From positions 18,625,506-18,689,505 of the forward strand of contig NC_092692.1 of NCBI RefSeq assembly GCF_964275005.1: a stretch of DNA of 64,000 nt, read 5' to 3'. Positions 1 to 15,000 of the stretch are shown piece after piece; within the stretch, counting starts at the first letter, position 1; every line of letters begins with the position of its first letter. The notes beneath the pieces were generated by a model, which did no database searches, had not been told where the DNA came from, and saw only the letters and a program-made list of their open reading frames with translations. Position numbers and translations under genes: made by a program. This stretch comes from Diadema setosum. Lineage: Eukaryota; Echinodermata; Echinoidea; Diadematoida; Diadematidae.

Positions 1-3000
1 AGGCCCTACAGAGTGCCGTCCAGATGAAGTCATCCAGCGACCCTTCACCCCTGGGGTCAGAGGTCATGGACAAGTGCTACAAGCAGCTCAACGACAGCTT
101 TGATGATCAGTACGGAGGCTTTGGCGGTGCTCCCAAGTTTCCACAGCCGGGTATGTACGCATACTTGAGATGATTACTGAAACTGGTGTGTACAACTACC
201 ACACAAGACCACAAATGACTGTGAAAGTCTACAGGGCTGTAGGGTATCCCATTTAAGGTCTGTCAGCATGGCGATGACACTTCTTTCACTCGAAAAGTCA
301 TTGTTGATGTATCGCGCAACACTATATTGAAATGACTCCACCTTAGCCTTACTTCCTATGACTACTAAAACTGTCATTTACAACTTGTTGGGATCCCACA
401 CTCAGCTGGCATGTTCCAAGATAGGTCAGACAAGTGTTAAATAGCACATCATTTTGATGTCTCCAGGACACCTATTCATGTTTTGACACAGGAAACCAAG
501 TACTTTCAGTCCTTTGTTGATAGTGCTGTCTATGTGCTCATTCCATGATAGCTGGTTGGTGATTTCCACCCCTAGATATTTGGCTGAGGAGACTGCTTTT
601 ATTTGGGGTTGATTGTTGCTTGAGTACAAGGAAACAAGAAAGTCATGACACCTTGTGATGTGAAGGATGTTGCGCTTTTCTGTGTGGAACTCCTTCTGTA
701 CTAGTAAGTGCCCAGAATGCTGGATAGGTGCTATAGAATGTAAAAACGTATCGCCGGGAAATGTAAAAATCTCGAAAAATTGCATCAACGGGGAATGTGA
801 AAACGTCTCGCCGGGAGATGGAAAGTGTTCGGTTTTGTCGGGAACTGTAAAAACGCTGCTGGGAAATGTAGTAATCATGTGTTTCTACAGTATTACGGAT
901 ACATATAGATGATGAATATTCATGATGAAGCGGGATGATTGCCCCAACAGTGCTTATCATCTCGTAATACACTCATCCAGCAGCACAATAAATATCACTC
1001 ATGCCTTTAGGCTACACATATGCACCGTAAAGAACTAAAAAAAGACCAGTAGACAAGAAAAATTTTGATCTTTGATACTTTAATTCAATTTCCGTTCTCA
1101 AATGATGTGTTCATCTATTCACCAGTGCATTTAATTAAAAGGCAACTACATGTATAGTCGTGAAAAAGTAAGTACATTGGGGATCTGCATTTTTCAAACT
1201 TGAATTCGGAAAATGCATGTCATCACTGGGGTGACAAAACCTTGTACTTGTATTTCCATTTTTTGTATCCAAAAATGAGGTTTTATGCATCTCATAGCTC
1301 GGAAGCCATATTTTGTTTTGTCCAAATATATTTCAAATCTAAAACATGGAGCCACTGTCGTCTGGTACTTATTCCCCCTTGTTTGTATTTTTGAATATCG
1401 GCCATATTTCATTAAATCATGGTCTAAAGCATTTAACACTTTTTGAGATATGAAGTTTCAACACCAGGCATGCGTCCTGTAGCTTTGCAAGGGGCCAAAC
1501 CATTTTGTTTTGGTGATTGTTATAAATAGTTGATTAAATGAAATGAAATAAATGAATATTTTGCCCCGTCCTTTGTGTCGCCTGTGGATTCTACATGTAA
1601 CAAAACTATAATATTTTTACAGCTTTTACTGCCACATATTCAAAAGGTCAGGATTTTTCATACTGACTTCGGTCATGAGAAATAAACTTTCGTTTAAAAT
1701 TGTGTCATTTTGTCAGTGCAAGAACCCTGTTCACAACTTCACAAAAGATGCAACGTATATCAAATTCTTCTAACATATTGCTTAAACTTGTATCTTGTTT
1801 TAAGCCTCATTTAGTCATACAGTAAATCTCTGATGAGTCAACGTCGGATGAGCAGAAAATCTTGCTTGGAAGTAAAATTAAAGTCCCGATTTTTCATATT
1901 TTTTTCTCATAGAAATATGTGGAAAAAAAGCCCAAGTATAAGAATTGAATTTCGGTTGTGTCGAAGTATTAAAAAATCAGTCCCTTGTGTATGAAATACA
2001 TAGTTTTGCGCCACATGTACCGCATGCCCACGGAGAATACATACCTGTACACAAGTCATCACACACTCTAACTCAAAGCACATGGACGAATTGGAGGGGT
2101 ACAATGTGTATTTCAATCCTTGTCTCTCTTTTTAGTGATTGGCCATCACCACTACACTTCACTCACACACACAAACATGTGCACTTGTAAACCAAATTTA
2201 CTGTACCCATTTTCCCATTTTAGCACAATTGTTTATACCCGTTTCGAACTTTCGAATCGTGCACACGACTTAGTGCATAGTACATATCCTACATGTTGAT
2301 TCAATGGAAATTTAATGAATCTACATTTTACAGAAATCTACAATCTACAGAAATCGTTCCCCTTGCTTTAAACAATCTATTGATAAAAACATACATTTTA
2401 TTATTCAGTTTAGAATAACACCTGTAGGAACATGTGCAACAACTTTTAATGCATACATACACACACATATAAACTGCGTTATTAATATTAAAGTTGAAGA
2501 AAAAATCGACTTCGTGGAAGTTGAAATTCACGCAAGTCAAAGGGTTTTGTTCAGTCTTGAGAGCTTTGACTCATGCGAGGTTTATCTATGACCCGATTGT
2601 ACAGTACATCTCTATTGTTTAATGCCAGGTCTGCATTTCTTCTTTTGGGTAGTGTCCGCCTTTTTGTGGACTGCATTAGCACCTCCAGTGCATTTGTTGA
2701 AGAAAAAATCGACTTTTTGGAAGTTGAAATTCATGCAAGTCGAAGCGTTTTGTTCAGTCCCGAGAGCTTTGACTCATGCGAGGTTTATCTATGACCCGAT
2801 TGTACAGTACATGTCTATTGTTTAATGCCGGGTCAGCATTTTTTCTTTGGGGTAGTGTCCCCCTTTTTGTGGACTGCATTAACACCTCCAGTGCATTTGT
2901 TGAAGAAAAAAAATCGACTTTGTGGAAGTTGAAATTCATGCAAGTCGAAGCGTTTTGTTCAGTCCCGAGAGCTTTGACTCATGCGAGGTTTATCTATGAC

Positions 3001-6000
3001 TCGATTGTACAGTACATGCCTATTGTTTAATGCCGGGTCGGCATTTTTTCTTTGGGGTAGTGTCCGCCTTTTTGTGGACTGCATTAGCACCTCCAGTGCA
3101 TTTGTGGCTTGATTCTTTTCTGGCAATACTTCGAGTTCTAGTTCAACTTTGTACAGGATGTGGCGCAAGTTTAATGCACTCAAAACTCCAAGGGATTCAT
3201 TCAAATTCACGTCTTGCCAGGGCCCGGTAGGCGAGGCAGAAACACTCGCTGACAAACACTTATAACGTTCATCTCTGTTAAATTTTGCAAACAGCTCCAA
3301 AAAAGTACCTTCCAGTGAGATGCTGGCAACTGAACTCCAAACAGTTTTGGTGCCATGACAGCTGGTAACAGATGCTGCAAAAGTAGCCATCTTGGCAGTT
3401 GAGCTGCGCTGCGCCGCGGCCGGTACAGTAGCTAGCTAGCAAAGACGCTTCACTATCTTTGCTAGCTAGCGAGCGCACTACCTATGCACTTATGCATGCA
3501 TTCATTGGATTTTGTGGGCGTGCAAGCATGTGAGCCAAAAAGGTAGCTAGCATGCAATGCATGCTATAAAACGTAGCCTGTGGCCCCGCGCGGCCCGAAC
3601 ACGATTACGACGGGTCGATGAGATGAAAAAACATTTTTAGACTTTTTTTTTCATTCTTTCTTTAGCTTAAAGGGATCGTACAGTTTTGGTTGAGACCTAA
3701 TTTCGGGTTTCTAACATTTTTTGGTGAGATAATGAAAAACCTCTTATGAAATGTGAAAGAGCATGTAATTCTATGAGGAATTCAATGTTTATTTGATGAA
3801 AATTGGTTTTGAAATGGCCGAGATATCAAAAAAGAGCGATTCTCATAAAGTGTGGGACCCACACTTTATTATGATCCCTTTGTTTTACTTTGTTTTTGGA
3901 TGTTTCAGTCATTCCAAACCCGATTTTCATCAAATAAACTTTGAATTCCTCTTTAAATGGTATGCTCTGTACTATCAAATCATAAGTGCTTTCTTGGTAT
4001 CTCGCAAAAAGTTAAAAGCCCAATTCTCATCTCCACCAATACTGTACCATCCCTTTAAAATGGATAATTTTGGGTTTAAAACCGTTCACAAATTTGCAGA
4101 AGATGAAATTTGTGGAAAAAAAAAAACTTGAAAGAGAGAGAAAAAAAAAAACGATCCGAAATTTCCGTGATTTTCGGTCGGTCGCGAAGGGCAAACAAAC
4201 CATTTTGGGGGGGGGGGGGGGGGCCTTATTGTTGTGACTTAAGGTCCTTTTCGAACTGCTTGGCATCCTTAGCAGTTTTTGTGACTCTGTATACTGTGCA
4301 ATAGTCTGCAAACAGCCTGACTCAAGTACCTTGAGATATACAGTCCAGTAAGTCATTGATGTGTACAAGTAAGAAAGAACATAGGGCCTAGCACTGTGCC
4401 CTATGGCACCCCAAATGTTACAAGTGCTTGGTCTGATGACTCTTCATTGAGGACTACCTTCTTTACTCTACCTTGTAGGAAGTTGCCAGTCCATGTGAAG
4501 AGACTGCCATGGATGTCATAGAATGTCAGGTTTGGGAGGATATGTGTATGGGAATCTTTATCAAAAGTCTTTGCTATTATGTCAAGCAGTATAACATTCA
4601 TTTGAAGACTGTTGTATAAGTTTTGGGAGATGCCATCAACAGCATTGACAAGCTCTGTTTTGCTTGAACAAGCCTTACAAAAATTATGCTGGACATTAGT
4701 AAGTATGCTGTGAGTATTGAGATGGCTCTTGATGGAGGCGGAGCTGTGAAGTATTTGTTCTAGCAATTTACAGCATATGACTGTTGGCAAGATCAGACAA
4801 TGACTGGCTGCCTTGCTCCTGACTTTACCTAAACCAGATTTACACATATCTGGCAAAATCCCTGTATCAAATGAGGCTTGGTAGATGATCCTAAGTGCAG
4901 GCCCAACTCTATCTGGCAGTTCTTTCAGAAGTCAAGCAGGGATGGCGTCAGGGCATGCAAATTTGTGAGGATTAACCTTCTCTAGCAGCTTTGTCACACC
5001 GTTGACAGACACTTATAGATATTTGGTATTGGTGGGAATGAGTTGGGTCCAAGATTTGAAAGGTTGTTGCAGTCTACTGCCTGGTTGAATACTGAGCAAA
5101 ATAGGTTGTTCAGTAAGATTGCCCCGTCTTTGTCTCCAGTCAAGGTGGCTCCTGAATCCTTTAAGGAGGCAACTCCTTTGTTGTCATGGCAATGGCTAGA
5201 GATGTGATTGCCCTCTTCTGTTATTAAGGAGTGTGTAGGTACTCTTCATACCAAGGACCCATTCTTCCCTGATGGGATCCCAGTTTGCCTTGCATACTGT
5301 GTGACAGAAGACGGGCATGACTCTTCAAGAAATGTTAGATTTTTCTGGTACTCTTCTTTATTCCTGCTGTATGCCATTTTCTGCAGTATCCTCAGTGCTG
5401 TCATTGTCTGTCCATTGGTGATACCAAGCTTCCCTTCTGCCACCTCCCTTCAGAAGGTATGCAACATGTGAAACAAACGTGCATGCTTGCATAAGGGAAG
5501 ACATCTGCTATTGCCCCACATTCATTCTTGTCTTTGTCACTTATGATGTTCACTGCTGGTAACCAGTGTTCATCGTGCTTCTTGAAACAACTATTTCAAG
5601 CTCTCTCTTTTTTCATTTGCAAGGATTGCTTCAGCTGCTAACTCACTTTTCCTGTCTCCACTTCCCCCAGAATCATGTAGAAGTTTTGCCAATCTTGATG
5701 CTGTGTTACTGATAAACTAATGAGGCTGTATAAAGGGTGAGAACATCAGAGTATTTCCTTCCTGCTTCATCCCCTGGCAGCTTCATCACCTTCCTCTTAT
5801 GAACAATGTCTGCTGCATCGTGGTCTTGCTCTCCTCTTAAAAGCACTTCATCTTACGGTTGACCTATGGTTGGTCGAAGTGGGATGTAGTCAGTTTATTG
5901 TATTGCAGTGGGAAGTTTGGCCAACCCTGATGCTGAGTTGCTGATGCACTAATGAGGCTGCATAGGGGGTGAGAACATCAGAGTTTTTCCTTTCTGGTAC

Positions 6001-9000
6001 ATCCCCTTGCAACTTCACCTCCTTTCTCTTATGAACAATGTCTGCTGCATCTTGGTCTCGCTCTTTTCACAAAGAATGCACTAGCATGAAGAATCTCGAT
6101 ATGAATTGTGGTAGTGTGCTGTAGCATCCTACAACGCTTGTCAGTTTTTGATTCAAACACTCCAGGCAGTTTTTAATGTTATTAAGGAGTGTGTGGGTAA
6201 TCTTCATGCCAAGGACCCATTCTTCCCTGATGGGATCCCAGTTTACCATGACATACTGTGTGACAGAAGATGGGCATAAAGAAGTGTTTGATTTTTCTAG
6301 TATTCTTCATCATTCCTGCTGTATGCCATTTTCTGGAGTATCCTCGTGTTGTCATTCTCTGTCCATTGGTGATACCCACCTTCCCTTCCACCACCTCCCC
6401 TAGGAAGGTATGCAATGTATGAAACAAACAAATGTGCATGCTTGCTTGAGGGAAAGCATCTGCTATTGCCTGCATTCGTTCAAGTCTTTGTCACTCATGA
6501 TGTTTACTGTTTGTGGCCGGTGTTCATTGTGCTTCTTGAAACTTTCAAACAACCATTTCAAGCTCTCTCTGCTTTCATTTGCAAGGATTGCTGCAGCTGC
6601 TAACCTATCATTCTCATCTCCATCTTCCCCCAGAATCATGTAGAAGTTTGGCCAATCTTGATGCTGAGTTACTGATACACTAATGAGGCTGCATATTAAA
6701 GGGATGAGAACATCAGAGTATTTCCTTCCTGCTTCATCCCCTGGCAGCTTCATCACCTTCCTCTTATGAACAATGTCTGCTGCATCGTGGTCTTGCTCTC
6801 CTCTTAAAAGCACTTCATCTTACGGTTGACCCATGGTTGGTCGAAGTGGGATGTAGTCAGTTTATTGTATTGCAGTGGGAAGCTTGGCCAACCTGATGCT
6901 GAGTTGCTGATGCACTAATGAGGCTGCATAGGGGGTGAGAACATCTGAGTTTTTCCTTTCTGGTACATCCCCTAGCAGCTTCACCTCCTTCCTCTTATGA
7001 CCAATGTCTGCTGCATCGTGGTCTTGCTCCTCTCTCAAAGAATGCACTAACACGAAGAATCTTGATATGAATTGTGGGAGTGTGCTGTAGCGTCCTGCAA
7101 CACTCTTCAGTTTCTGATTCAAACACTCCTGGCGGTTGTTAATGTTATTAAGGAGTGTGTAGGTACTCTTCATACCAAGGGCCCATTCTTTCCTGATGGG
7201 ATCCCAGTTTGCCATGACATACTGTGCGACAGAAGAAGGGCATGACTCCTAAAAGAAATGGTGGATTTTTCTGGTACTCTTCTTTACTCCTGCTCTGTGC
7301 CATTTTCTACAGTATCCTCAGTGCTGTCATTCTCTGTCCATTGGTGATGCTCAACTTACCTTCCGCCACCTCCCTTTGGAAGATATGCAATGTGTGAAAC
7401 AAACAAATGTGCATATTTGCTTGAGGGAAGATATCTTCTATTGTCCCCCATTCATTCTTGTCTTTGTCACTCACGATGTTCACTGTTTGTGGCCGGTGTT
7501 CATTGTGCTTCTTGAAACATTCAAACAACCATTTTACACTCTCTCGCTGTTTTTGTTTGCAAGGATTGCTGCAGTTGGCAACTCAATTTTCCCATCACCA
7601 TCTTCCACAAGAATCAGGAAGAGGGGCATCCAGATGTTGTTCAGTTTGTATGTTGCATCTATACAGAGAAGTTCCTGATAAGCCTGATAGACTTGATGCT
7701 TCTCTGTATCTTGAAAGAATAAGCCAATTAGTTGATTGCTCTTGTCTTGCAGGACTGCTGTTGCTACTCCCGTCCAATAGCAAGAAAATGATTCTAGCCA
7801 TATTAAGTTCTTATTCCTTCCTCATATCTTACAAGGAAAAAAGAAAGGAAGGGAGAAAAGAAAATCAACATCAATTTGCAACATTAATTACACTTATAAA
7901 GGACTCCAAAGTTATGGAGATGTGGGGTGTAAGTTATCATTAAAAAAGGATCAGCAGTAATTGCTAAACCCTAAAATTTATCCTCAGCCTTTTCTAAACC
8001 AAAACCAATCATGATTTTAACCTAATCTCTGTAACCAGAGATATTTTGCTGGAACACTTATCGCTGCAGTATATATCACATCACCAGTATCTTTTTATTG
8101 GGTTTTGTCTCATCAATCTCCTCAATGTTGTATTTAGACTTTGACAGAGTATATCCTTTCGTGCATCTTTTCTCATCTGTCATTTCTTAGTTTAAATATT
8201 TACAGTGAGACTTGGAGTTAGCAAAAATTGTGGTCTCCAATCTTTCAAACAGCAAGTCAACAAGCATATAATGTCACTTGATAGATAACTCCATACAATA
8301 CCTGTCTTCAAAGGACCGGCAGGTTGTCTTTATGTCGCGTGTACTTAGTGCAGGAGGATGATACCCATGGCTGGATGACTCATCGTGTTCTATAGGTTTA
8401 ATAACCAGGCTTACTAGAGCACTTGTGAATTATGAGCTGGCTGGACTTGATCCTTAAACTGCCAGAGAACAGTGCAGTAAAGCTGGTTGTGTTTGTTTGT
8501 TTATTTTATTTTTATTTATTTATTTATTTTTTTTGTGGTAGGGCATAGTTCTTCACGTGGGTTTCCAGCCATTTGTTTTTCCTCTGCTTACTTCAATTTT
8601 GCCGCATCGAGAGCTAACACACTTGTTTGTTGGCTAGTTTGTTTGTTCATTTTTAGCTATGCTTTTCTTGAGTTATTTTTCTGAGTAGCAGCCAACCACT
8701 AGTATGATTTGGAACTCTCCTAGATGCAGGGACCTATGAATTACCTATTGTATGTTTTTGTACACCCTATTCAGGTACCTGGTCAATCCTGCACAGAGGC
8801 TACAAAGATTTCTCAATCTCAAATGGATTGAGTTAAATCAGGGGCTTTAGAGCTCTTTTGTGGGATTTATGTACAAGAAAGCAGTCAAACTTATTTGAAA
8901 CCAGAAATGAACAGTGAAGTGAAATGAGGTCATGATATTCTGTCTGTTTACATTATTGGCAAAGGAAAATTGTATATATTTACATGAAGTCCCTGGCATA

Positions 9001-12000
9001 GTGAAATGATATGCAACATGTTGATTTTGGTGTGTCTCAGGCAAAAAAAAACAAAAAAAAAACAAAAAACATTCCTCAAACGATGTAATTGTGTCTTTTG
9101 TTCCTTCCCGGCACCCTTGCATAAATGGTTCTCGACTTGAAGTGAATTTCAACTTCTTGTTCCGACTGTATTCAACGAAGCGAGACAGCCCAGAGGGTCA
9201 GAAGGCTTTAGAGATGTGTGTACACACACTGAAAATGATGGCTAAAGGAGGAATCCATGATCATGTCAGTCAGGTAATTCGGCTGATTTTCCCTGTGTAT
9301 CAGGTATTCCTTTTTTTACTGGCAAAAACATGCCTAGAGTATTATTATTTTCTGTAAGAAGTCAGAAGGGCATTGAATTGTGTCCCTCTGTTTCATAGTT
9401 GTTGCCAGTTGTGAATATTGAATCAATCTCATATTTTGAGGTAAGGTTTGAACAAGTAGTGCTCACAAAAACTACATTTCAATTTCACACATGTAGATTT
9501 TAGATAACGAAGAGAAAATTATACCCAACAGAATTCATCCCACTTAGTTATGTCCATATTATATTATTGTCCAGTATGTTCAGTTGATTTTGTTCATCTG
9601 TGTATATTTGATCTAAAACTTCTGTAGCCGTTTGGAAAGATGTTACTTTAGTTATATTGTGAACAAATTAAGATGAACATGAGACTTGATATTATAACCT
9701 TGTTTTTTGAAAGTCATCATCAAAACTTTGTTATATCATATCTTTTTTTTCTCTCTCTCTCTTTGAATGTGAGTAAGTAGAAGTTTGATGGATTAACCCT
9801 GATATCAGACGTACTCTGCAATATTCTCATCATTTTTTTCACTGAAAGCTGATGAGGAAATGTTGTCGTTAGGATTATTCTCTGTGGTCTGACAGATGAT
9901 GCATGTTGATAGCAACATAAGATGACAAGTGTGTTTCTTGTGTGTGTCCATGAAGTCCCAAATCTTCATTTCCTTCTTGTGTTTGTGGTAGTAATGGTAA
10001 AGAGACTACCGGTATATAACACAATAATCACGTTCATAGCATTAATAGCAAAGAAACATATCATTGACTGATGTACTCTACCAATAAGGCACGAGATAAC
10101 TGCTCAGCTCTGTCTTTTGCAGGGTTTTCACAGATATTCTACAGACAGGTTCTGGCATGTCCCACACTTTGAGAAGATGCTGTACGATCAGGGCCAGCTA
10201 GCTGTTGCTTACATCGATGCGTATCAGGTATATGAACTACCAGATCCTCCTTTTCGTCCATTTGCTTTTTATCGTACATAGTTACTGATTCGAGTAAATA
10301 TGCACTCAACCTCACCAAAAGTTCAATCTGTCCAGATCAAAGGATATGTTTTTAATCTACCCTATGCTTTCTTAGGCTTTATTTATACATTAACACACAT
10401 ATATGTTGTTAATTTTTTTCCTAGTCCCTGTCAAATTGTCATTAAATTGTCTTCAGCTTCTGTTGCATATCAGTTATCACTATCATCAATGTTCGGCAAC
10501 TGTCATCAATATCATAAATATCATCTGTGTCATCACACTTCCAATGCATCTGCAAGCTTATTTTGCTGACTTAACCTCTACTGTGCTTTGTTTGCCTATT
10601 GGCTTGCACACTAGAGTGCTTTCTTTGCCATTTGATGTAGGTTTGAGGAAACTGATTATCAATGAAATGAGATTTCCTAATCCCCCTGATACCTATTGCA
10701 TGCCTGTCATACTAGAGGAACAGTGCTACAACTACATGAGTGGGCTTGCTAACTTTACATCTAGGTCAAGAATAAAGCAATTACTGAATCCTGATGGAAA
10801 AAGCTTGGCAAGTTCAGCGAAGTCCCTGGGCACATAAAGGATGAAATAAAATTAAAAAAAACACACATTTTCTTTCAACATATCTTGCAGTAGTATGTGT
10901 AATACAGCTCATTTCTTGCACACACAAAAAAAAATTAAATATTTCTCTCATTGTTATGTGTGCTCATCTTTGCTTGCGCATCAATTTGTTAGTCAGAGCC
11001 AGTCAATCTCATCAGGGTGATTGTTTCCAAATTATTATTCTTTTTCTGTGTGACCAAAATGCTTCTTTCATCAGATCACCAAAGAAGAGGTGTTTGCTGA
11101 CGTGGCTAAAGACATTCTGGAATATGTCAACAGAGACCTCAGTGACCAGGTTTGCCCATTGTTCTGTCATTCATTACATCATTATCTCTGTTAAGTAAGG
11201 TCATGGAAGAGAATGATACATTCTGTCTGTAGTTGCTATTTACAGTTAGCCTACAATTCTTTGCTTTGGGTTGACCAAATCAAGTTGGAGAGATATGACA
11301 GTAAATGGAAACTTTTTACTAATGTCACTTTTATTCTTATGTTTGAACTTTGACAGCAGACACATTTATATGGGGACCACATAACAAGACAGGCTGCCAA
11401 AGTAGATTCTTTGAAGTACTGTGTGCAAAAATTTGGACCTTTGAGTAATGATTTTTGTGTATGCATGTCTGGCTGTGCTACTTAATGGTTATTACTTAAG
11501 TCAGATGTGTTTAGTTAGACTGTGGAAACACTTGCAGTCATCGTCCTATTTTATATCTGATTAAACAAATATTATTCATTAGTGTAAAATGGAGCAAAGA
11601 AAATAGGATTCCATCCCGATGGAATCCCATTTTCTTTGCTCAATTTTCCACTAATAAATAATATTAATTTCAGGTCAGTTTTTCTGTTTGCATTTTTTAG
11701 ACATAAATATGATGGCTGAGTAAACATCTATGAAGGCTTAATGAATGTAATGTAGATACTAAAGATGAGACCTGAGAAATATGACTTCCTTTGAGTGATT
11801 AAGAAAATGAAAAAGCTATTCTACGTCCCCAAGGGTGAGCACTAGGATATGACTCACTGTAGAATTGTCATAAATCACCCGTCTGTCAGTAAACTCCCAC
11901 AGGCTCTGCAAAGTCTTAAAGTGATAAAGTTTCCACTCTTCATGTGGACAGGCTGGAGGATTTTACAGCGCCGAGGATGCGGACTCGCTTCCCACCCATG

Positions 12001-15000
12001 ACGCGAAGCACAAGAAGGAGGGTGCTTTTTGTGTGTGGACCGACGAGGAGATTGGAACTCTGCTGAGCGAGACGGTGGAGGAGTCTGGCTCCATCACTCT
12101 GGCTGATGTCTTTAGATCACACTATGGAGTGAAAGCAGGAGGAAATGTCGATTTTGATCAGGTGATTTGTAATGATTATGTGTACAGATAATTATAATTT
12201 ATGCAAATATATGCACATATGTTACTTTAGCATTGTTCATATATACATATGCAATCTGTAAATGTATTTCAATTTTTATGTCCATGTATAAGTCTGTTTA
12301 GGACTGTGAACACTTTACAATCTAGTTTTTGCAGTTCTTTCAGTTATTCAATTTCCAGATGGGCACTTGCTTCAACCAGAGGCTGTTCTTTCACAAGTCC
12401 TTGCATCACAAAAAAACAAACAAACAAACTAACAAACAGTTACATAACATGATCTTTTGATTATTTAAGTTCATGTGGTTCAGGCTATTGCTATATATAT
12501 GAATGAAGTATTTGATTTTGTCCAGGTTAGTTTAAGTGATTACATTTTGTTTTTAAATAACATTTGGTATATGTTTCCAAAAGTCTGATGTTGTCGCACC
12601 AGGTGGGACGAAGTGTTGATGACATCCATCGTTTGATGTTCTTAGAGAAGAAAGGGATTAATTTTACTATCATAGATTTGTGTCTTTGAATGTACTGGAT
12701 GTAATGACTGTTCTTGTCATGTAATCTCATTGCAACCCTGTAGTGTGTTTAATATGTGACATTGTGTATGAGAGTGTTGTCACATGGCGACTATGTACCA
12801 TGTCCTCAGCATGTGAGTCTAGTGTTGGCACCTTATTTGTAGTATGAGTGTAGTCATCTTATCTTTATTCAGAAATTGTTATTGATATTGGATGAGAAAT
12901 CTTAGATATTTGTGCACTCCATTTATAGGATTGTTTTGAGTATTTGGTGTATTCAACTCACTATGGTTAAGTCAATATTCTTTGAATTCCAGGACCCACA
13001 TGGTGAGCTAAAGGACCAGAATGTCCTCATATGTAGAGGGTCTATGGATACCACGGCAACGCAGCACAAGATCAGCGTCGCTGACACGGAGAAAGCCCTG
13101 GAGAGAGCCAGAGCCATTCTGCATGCTGAACGGCTGAAGCGCCCTCGACCACACCTGGACGACAAGATGCTTACCGCTTGGAACGGTAAGGGGACATACT
13201 GACATACTGAATGCCTTCTTTAAAAGTTTAGATAGTCCTCCTAGCAATGAAATGTTTTACAAACAATTGTCTGCCACACTATCCCTCCTCCCTGCTGGCA
13301 TGTGATTCCTCTGTAACTTGAGAAAACTGCCAGTCTATATTTCTCAGTCACAACAAATACCAAGGTGACCAAAAAAAAAGAAAAAGTCAAATGACGTGCT
13401 AATGACATACTTCAGACTAAAGGATGGCACCTTTAAATACTATATACAGTTATAGGTCAAGGTGTAAACAAAACATATAATTTCCTGAAAGTTGCTATGC
13501 ATTCTAGCTCATCCAATTTAATCAGTTTTAACATGATCTGACCAGAACCGTGCAGTGAATTTTGTACATTATGTATCAGTTTCTATTGAGAATCGAGTTG
13601 TATCACTGTGTCTCCTTATGATGTTAGAATTATTCATTCCCACTGCACATAGGATAACAAGTTTAGTCACTCATCAATACAATGAAAGAGATGTTGCTCA
13701 ACTTGCCTGAATATACAATGTGTAGCTGCCAGCTGACCATACTTCAAACATTTAGAGGTGTTTATAACTAAAGATCTTTTTTTGCCTAACTGAAGTATGT
13801 GTGGATGCTTGACACTGTAAAAAGTGTCAGTGGAAGTTTAAGATGCAGTACTCATGGGGTTAATAAGGTAAAACAGAAAAGAAGAGGTATTCAGTAAATT
13901 TGGGGCATCTCTGCTGACAGGTCTGATGGTGTCTGGCTTTGCCCGAGCCGGTCAAGTGCTGCAGCGGCCAGAGTACACAGAGAGGGCGGTCAAAGCAGTG
14001 ACCTTCATCAGGGACCACCTTTTTGACCCGGCTACTGGCTGCCTCCTCAGGAGCTGCTACAGGGGTGCCGATGGCAACATCAGTCAGATGTGAGTCTCCT
14101 CCAACAGTGAGGGCCCATTTCGTACCAATGTTTTGCAGTAATTAGATGGTAAAATAATCTTAAGTTGTTATGACAGCAGCCAGAAAACAACCAATCAGTC
14201 AAGAGTATTTTAGTTGTTGGTGCATCAACTTCACTTATTGCATCTTGCAACGACATGTTACATGTACATGCATGCTTTGTAAATTGTATGTAATGGTCCC
14301 TCAAATTGTTTTCTTTTCAAGTCTTTTAACTTTTTTGAAAGCTAGGCATTAAAGTATTTGTTTGTTATTTGATGAAGATTGCACACTTTCTTTTCATATG
14401 GATTCTGACACCTGTAAAAAAAAATATTAATGCTATTTTAGTTACATTTTCTCCTGAAGTAGCAGATTGTATAGGATAAATCCATACATAGATTTCAGTG
14501 CAAGTGTGTTGTAGCAATGAACTCTCTTTCTTCTCTCTCTCTCTCCAACTGACCACCAGCCAAACTCCAATCGAGGGTTTCGTAGATGACTACTGCTTCT
14601 TGATCAGGGGCCTGCTTGACCTGTACGAGGCCAGCTATGACCAGCAGTGGCTGGAATGGGCCGGTCAGCTACAGGAGAAAGTGGACACGCTCCTCTGGGA
14701 CTCGGACAATGGCGCCTACTTCTCCACCACGGACAAGGACTCGTCCATTCTGCTCAGGCTCAAAGAGGGTGAGATAAATTTGGGCATTCAAATTCTCCCT
14801 GTTGCATTTAATTAATGAATTTGGGCATTCAAATTCTCCCTGTTGCATTTGAATTTACTGTAAAACCAGAAATTTTAGCATGCATAAAACTTCCACGAAA
14901 TTTGCAAGGAGCCAGGATTCATGAAAGTGAAATGCATATAGAAGTTATTTTTGTCTACACCATACATTGAATGCCAGTCACAAATAGCAGCAAGCTTCAT

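Noticed and set aside
10403-10837. 144-codon plus-strand ORF in a SPATA20 intron
   Set aside because: It lacks an ATG at its apparent start, has low-complexity Leu/Ile composition in the first half, and has no recognisable domain; only its end looks protein-like.
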